Part shown: piece after piece, positions 61,791 to 64,000 of the stretch
Layout of the letters: each line of letters starts with the position of its first letter
Position numbering within the stretch: the first letter of the stretch is position 1
From: Nitrospina sp. LS_NOB
GTDB lineage: Bacteria > Nitrospinota > Nitrospinia > Nitrospinales > VA-1
Direction of reading: 5' to 3'
Length of the DNA: 64,000 nucleotides
Assembly: GCA_001542995.1 (NCBI GenBank)
Contig: LFLA01000022.1
Coordinates: 28,587-92,586, forward strand
Notes under the pieces: model-generated
The model's database searches: none
Seen by the model: the letters and a program-made list of their open reading frames with translations, nothing else
Told to the model about the DNA's origin: nothing
Translations under genes and position numbers: made by a program

Positions 61791-62768
61791 ATGACAAGCC
61801 CAATTAACATAATCGCCGTGGGAGGCGGAAAAGGCGGCATAGGGAAAAGTGTTGTCTGCACCAATCTGGCGGCAGGAATGGCTTTGAGCGGTCAAAAAGT
61901 TATTCTCATGGACACCGATTTTGGCGCGTCCAATCTGCATGCCCTGCTGGGCATCAGCAACCCCGAGCACGGCTTCCAGGATTTTTTCAATGACGATATT
62001 ATCGATCCTAAAACTCTGCTTCTTGATACCGGCATCAGTAATCTGAAATTTGTCAGCGGGGCAGGAGACAATCCGGGAAGCGCTAACATTGATACCGAGA
62101 GTATAGGCACCATAATTTCTTTTATAAAAAACCTGGAGGCAGACACCATCCTCCTTGATTTGGGTCCCGGAACCAACTACAACGTCATTGATTTTTTTAA
62201 TATCAGCACCCAGAGCGTGGTCCTGACAACACCGGAAATGACTTCCATCATGAAGACTTTCAGCTTCATCCGGTCGGCCCTGTTTCGCAAAATATCGCTC
62301 ACCTTTCAGGTTTATCCGGAAATACAGAAGATGGTGGATCATTCCAACCCAGGCAGTGCCAATATGGAAGCCTACACCACCGGACTGTTGCGTTCAAAAT
62401 TCAAGGAAGAGTTTCCCAACTATTCCGAACAACTCGACACATTAATCAGTGAGTTCAATCCCGGACTCGTGGTAAACCGCGTGAGAAACCGCAAAGACCT
62501 GATGGCCGGAGATAATCTTCTCAAGCTGGTCAAAAAATTTCTGGAGATTGATGTCACTTATCTCGGGTACATCATTGAAAGCGACCGGGTGCGGGATTCC
62601 ATTGATGAAATGATTCCATTTTTAATCAAGGACCCGCAAAGCAAACCCTCGGAAAACCTCCAACAAATTATCGGGGCTTTGACCAACACCGATCTGCAGT
62701 TTGTGAAAAGAGACGGAAGAATATTTGTCTCAAAACAGGTCCGCCTCTCATCCGGTTGGGAATCCTGA
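61791..62768 (+). CDS. MinD/FlhG-like ParA-family ATPase
   Basis: A 325-residue ATPase with the deviant Walker A KGGIGKS (near residue 14), opening IIAVGGGKGGIGKSVVCTNL, then LMDTDFGASNLHALLGI and ILLDLGPGTNYNVIDFF. The layout and length fit the FlhG/MinD group, which set flagellar number or division site. No flagellar gene is adjacent and no amphipathic MinD-type tail is evident. It lies 39 bases after the acidic membrane protein. The final 30 residues (LQFVKRDGRIFVSKQVRLSS) are unusual for MinD. Confidence 0.85.
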   Translation: MTSPINIIAVGGGKGGIGKSVVCTNLAAGMALSGQKVILMDTDFGASNLHALLGISNPEHGFQDFFNDDIIDPKTLLLDTGISNLKFVSGAGDNPGSANIDTESIGTIISFIKNLEADTILLDLGPGTNYNVIDFFNISTQSVVLTTPEMTSIMKTFSFIRSALFRKISLTFQVYPEIQKMVDHSNPGSANMEAYTTGLLRSKFKEEFPNYSEQLDTLISEFNPGLVVNRVRNRKDLMAGDNLLKLVKKFLEIDVTYLGYIIESDRVRDSIDEMIPFLIKDPQSKPSENLQQIIGALTNTDLQFVKRDGRIFVSKQVRLSSGWES

Positions 62769-62897
62769 TTAAATCATACCGACCCGTTTCACCCCTTCCC
62801 CTGGTTTCATAAGTATCCCTAACAGATTTAGAAAACCTACCCGCTCAATTTCCTGTACAATAAAATCCTCGTTGACCAACAACTTATTTTTAAAACC

Positions 62898-64000
62898 ATG
62901 GATTCATTGACCCAGTCCATCCTGTTAGAGCTTTTGAATTTTTCCTCCAGCCGAAATAAGAAACTTTTTGTGGTTGGAGGAACATTGAGGGATTACCTCT
63001 CTCGGAAACCCTGTTCAGACTTCGACCTGACCGGGAAAAATGCGGCCGACCTCGGAACCGATTTTGCCCGTTTCCTGAATTTCACTTACGTGTCTCTAGA
63101 TAAAACACCCGGCCGAAAAACAGTCCGCGTTGTTCTGGACCAAAAACAACATCTCGACTTCACCGACCTGCAAGGAAGAAATATTGAGGAAGATCTATCG
63201 CAAAGGGATTTCACTATCAATGCTATGGGGCTACTCTTATCAGAATTTTTGTCCGGCAGAAAAATCCCCATTGATCCTCATAAGGGGCAAGAAGATTTGA
63301 TAAATAAAAAAATTCGGGTGCTGCCAGGCCCTATTATTTCGTCCGATCCCCTGCGCATGCTTCGGGCTTTCCGTTTCGCGGCAACTCTGGGTTTTGAAAT
63401 TGATGAGGACACGTTAACTAAAATCTCTTTACATAAAACCGAATTGAACGAATCCGCTGCGGAACGAATCTGGCACGAACTGATCCTGTTTTTTAAATCC
63501 CCAAGCACCCTTTCATTGCTGGAAATCATGCACGGCTGTGGGCTGTTGAACTGCCTTTTCCCAATATCTGATGAAGTCAAAACCCTCACCCAATATCAAA
63601 GACTGGAATCGCTCTTAAAAGACCCAGGGAAAATATTCCCCGAATATGCAGATAAGTTTAGCAATAACGAATTTCTCAGCAAGCATTATCTCTTAAAGCT
63701 CTCGGTCTTGCTGAAAGGGATTAATCAAAGCCCGACATCAGGAACTGAGACAACAGAGGGTTTTCCTGACATCCATAAATTGAATCTCAAGCCTAGCAAT
63801 GCGGAAATGAAGTCCCTGGACCAGACACTGAGCGGGGCCAAGTCTTTGACAGAAATATATTTAAAAGACAGTCAGGATCAAAACGAAACCTACGAATTGA
63901 CCACAAAGATTCATGAAGAAATACTGTCTTCTATAATCTTATTTATTACGGACTTCTCTTCACAAGACAGGTCTGACGCTGAAAACAGGGTTCTTTTCTG
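62898..64000 (+). CDS. CCA-adding / poly(A) polymerase family nucleotidyltransferase, partial
   Basis: Open from the ATG at 62898 to the window edge (367 codons). Nucleotidyltransferase motifs are VVGGTLRDYL, the catalytic DFDLT, and QRDFTINAMGLLL; the RNA-binding helices begin DPLRMLRAFRFAATLGFEID. It adds or repairs the tRNA 3' CCA, or is a poly(A) polymerase; the two cannot be told apart from this fragment. The middle CCA/HD part seems divergent. C-terminus not seen. Confidence 0.85.
   Translation, partial: MDSLTQSILLELLNFSSSRNKKLFVVGGTLRDYLSRKPCSDFDLTGKNAADLGTDFARFLNFTYVSLDKTPGRKTVRVVLDQKQHLDFTDLQGRNIEEDLSQRDFTINAMGLLLSEFLSGRKIPIDPHKGQEDLINKKIRVLPGPIISSDPLRMLRAFRFAATLGFEIDEDTLTKISLHKTELNESAAERIWHELILFFKSPSTLSLLEIMHGCGLLNCLFPISDEVKTLTQYQRLESLLKDPGKIFPEYADKFSNNEFLSKHYLLKLSVLLKGINQSPTSGTETTEGFPDIHKLNLKPSNAEMKSLDQTLSGAKSLTEIYLKDSQDQNETYELTTKIHEEILSSIILFITDFSSQDRSDAENRVLF

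Overview
The window is a bacterial chromosome segment from a Gram-negative organism. Supporting genes are a BatA-E aerotolerance operon, a bactofilin, LspA lipoprotein processing, PSD/PssA phospholipid synthesis and an AmpG-type permease. Gene content and style (an ilvN-ilvC-psd-pssA run, a HemQ/chlorite-dismutase-like protein carrying a PCP_red domain, many TPR and propeller proteins) fit a Nitrospinota- or deltaproteobacteria-like lineage. No nitrite oxidoreductase or rRNA gene is present to settle this, so the lineage is inference.

Layout. 1-2.4 kb: two neighbouring propeller-repeat proteins (one cut by the window edge) and a leucine-rich-repeat protein. 2.5-4.3 kb: an AAA ATPase plus DUF4276 (TOPRIM-like) pair that looks like a two-gene defence cassette. 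4.4-5.3 kb: small membrane/exported genes, one frameshifted. 5.5-18.1 kb: a long co-directional cluster moxR - DUF58 - TPR - BatD-like - batA - batB - Bax-inhibitor-1 - batC - batD - batE - FdhF/YdeP-like molybdopterin oxidoreductase - POTRA-like protein (frameshifted). 18.1-24.6 kb: an XRE regulator with an early stop, a response-regulator remnant, an esterase and AmpG pair, an intergenic stretch with a possible integron attC site, a formylglycine-type lipoprotein and a Reg_prop propeller protein (frameshifted). 24.7-32.0 kb: alr, pyrD, a SPOR protein, a Na+/Ca2+ exchanger, a bactofilin-TPR fusion and rph.

32.0-36.7 kb is a visibly AT-rich accessory island: a HigB/HigA-type toxin-antitoxin pair with a palindromic operator, a gene broken by a 25-base G tract and an in-frame stop, an IS3-family transposase remnant, a gene frameshifted by an 11-bp tandem duplication, and small lipoprotein-like genes with premature stops. 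36.7-44.1 kb returns to housekeeping: nth, ilvN-ilvC-psd-pssA, accD, the PCP_red-HemQ fusion and rocD, with dispersed palindromic repeats between genes. 44.3-53.8 kb: a peptide-type solute-binding protein, a ferredoxin, initiator tRNA-Met, small membrane proteins, gdhA, a YajQ protein, a DJ-1-like protein and a cold-shock protein. 53.8-64 kb: lspA-ileS-trpS-M50 protease on the minus strand, a WaaE-like glycosyltransferase, then a very acidic membrane protein next to a MinD/FlhG-like ATPase, and a CCA-adding enzyme cut by the window end.

Two themes stand out. First, several otherwise convincing genes are broken by single-base indels in or beside homopolymers (T8 at 4948, A7 near 17456, CCC near 22808, G25 at 33397, T6 at 48529). 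This points either to assembly error or to slippage-prone loci. Second, the accessory island shows several independent kinds of decay. The best candidates for new biology are the ATPase-DUF4276 pair, the PCP_red-HemQ fusion, the bat cluster with an embedded BI-1 gene, the bactofilin-TPR fusion, and the acidic membrane protein next to the MinD-like ATPase.
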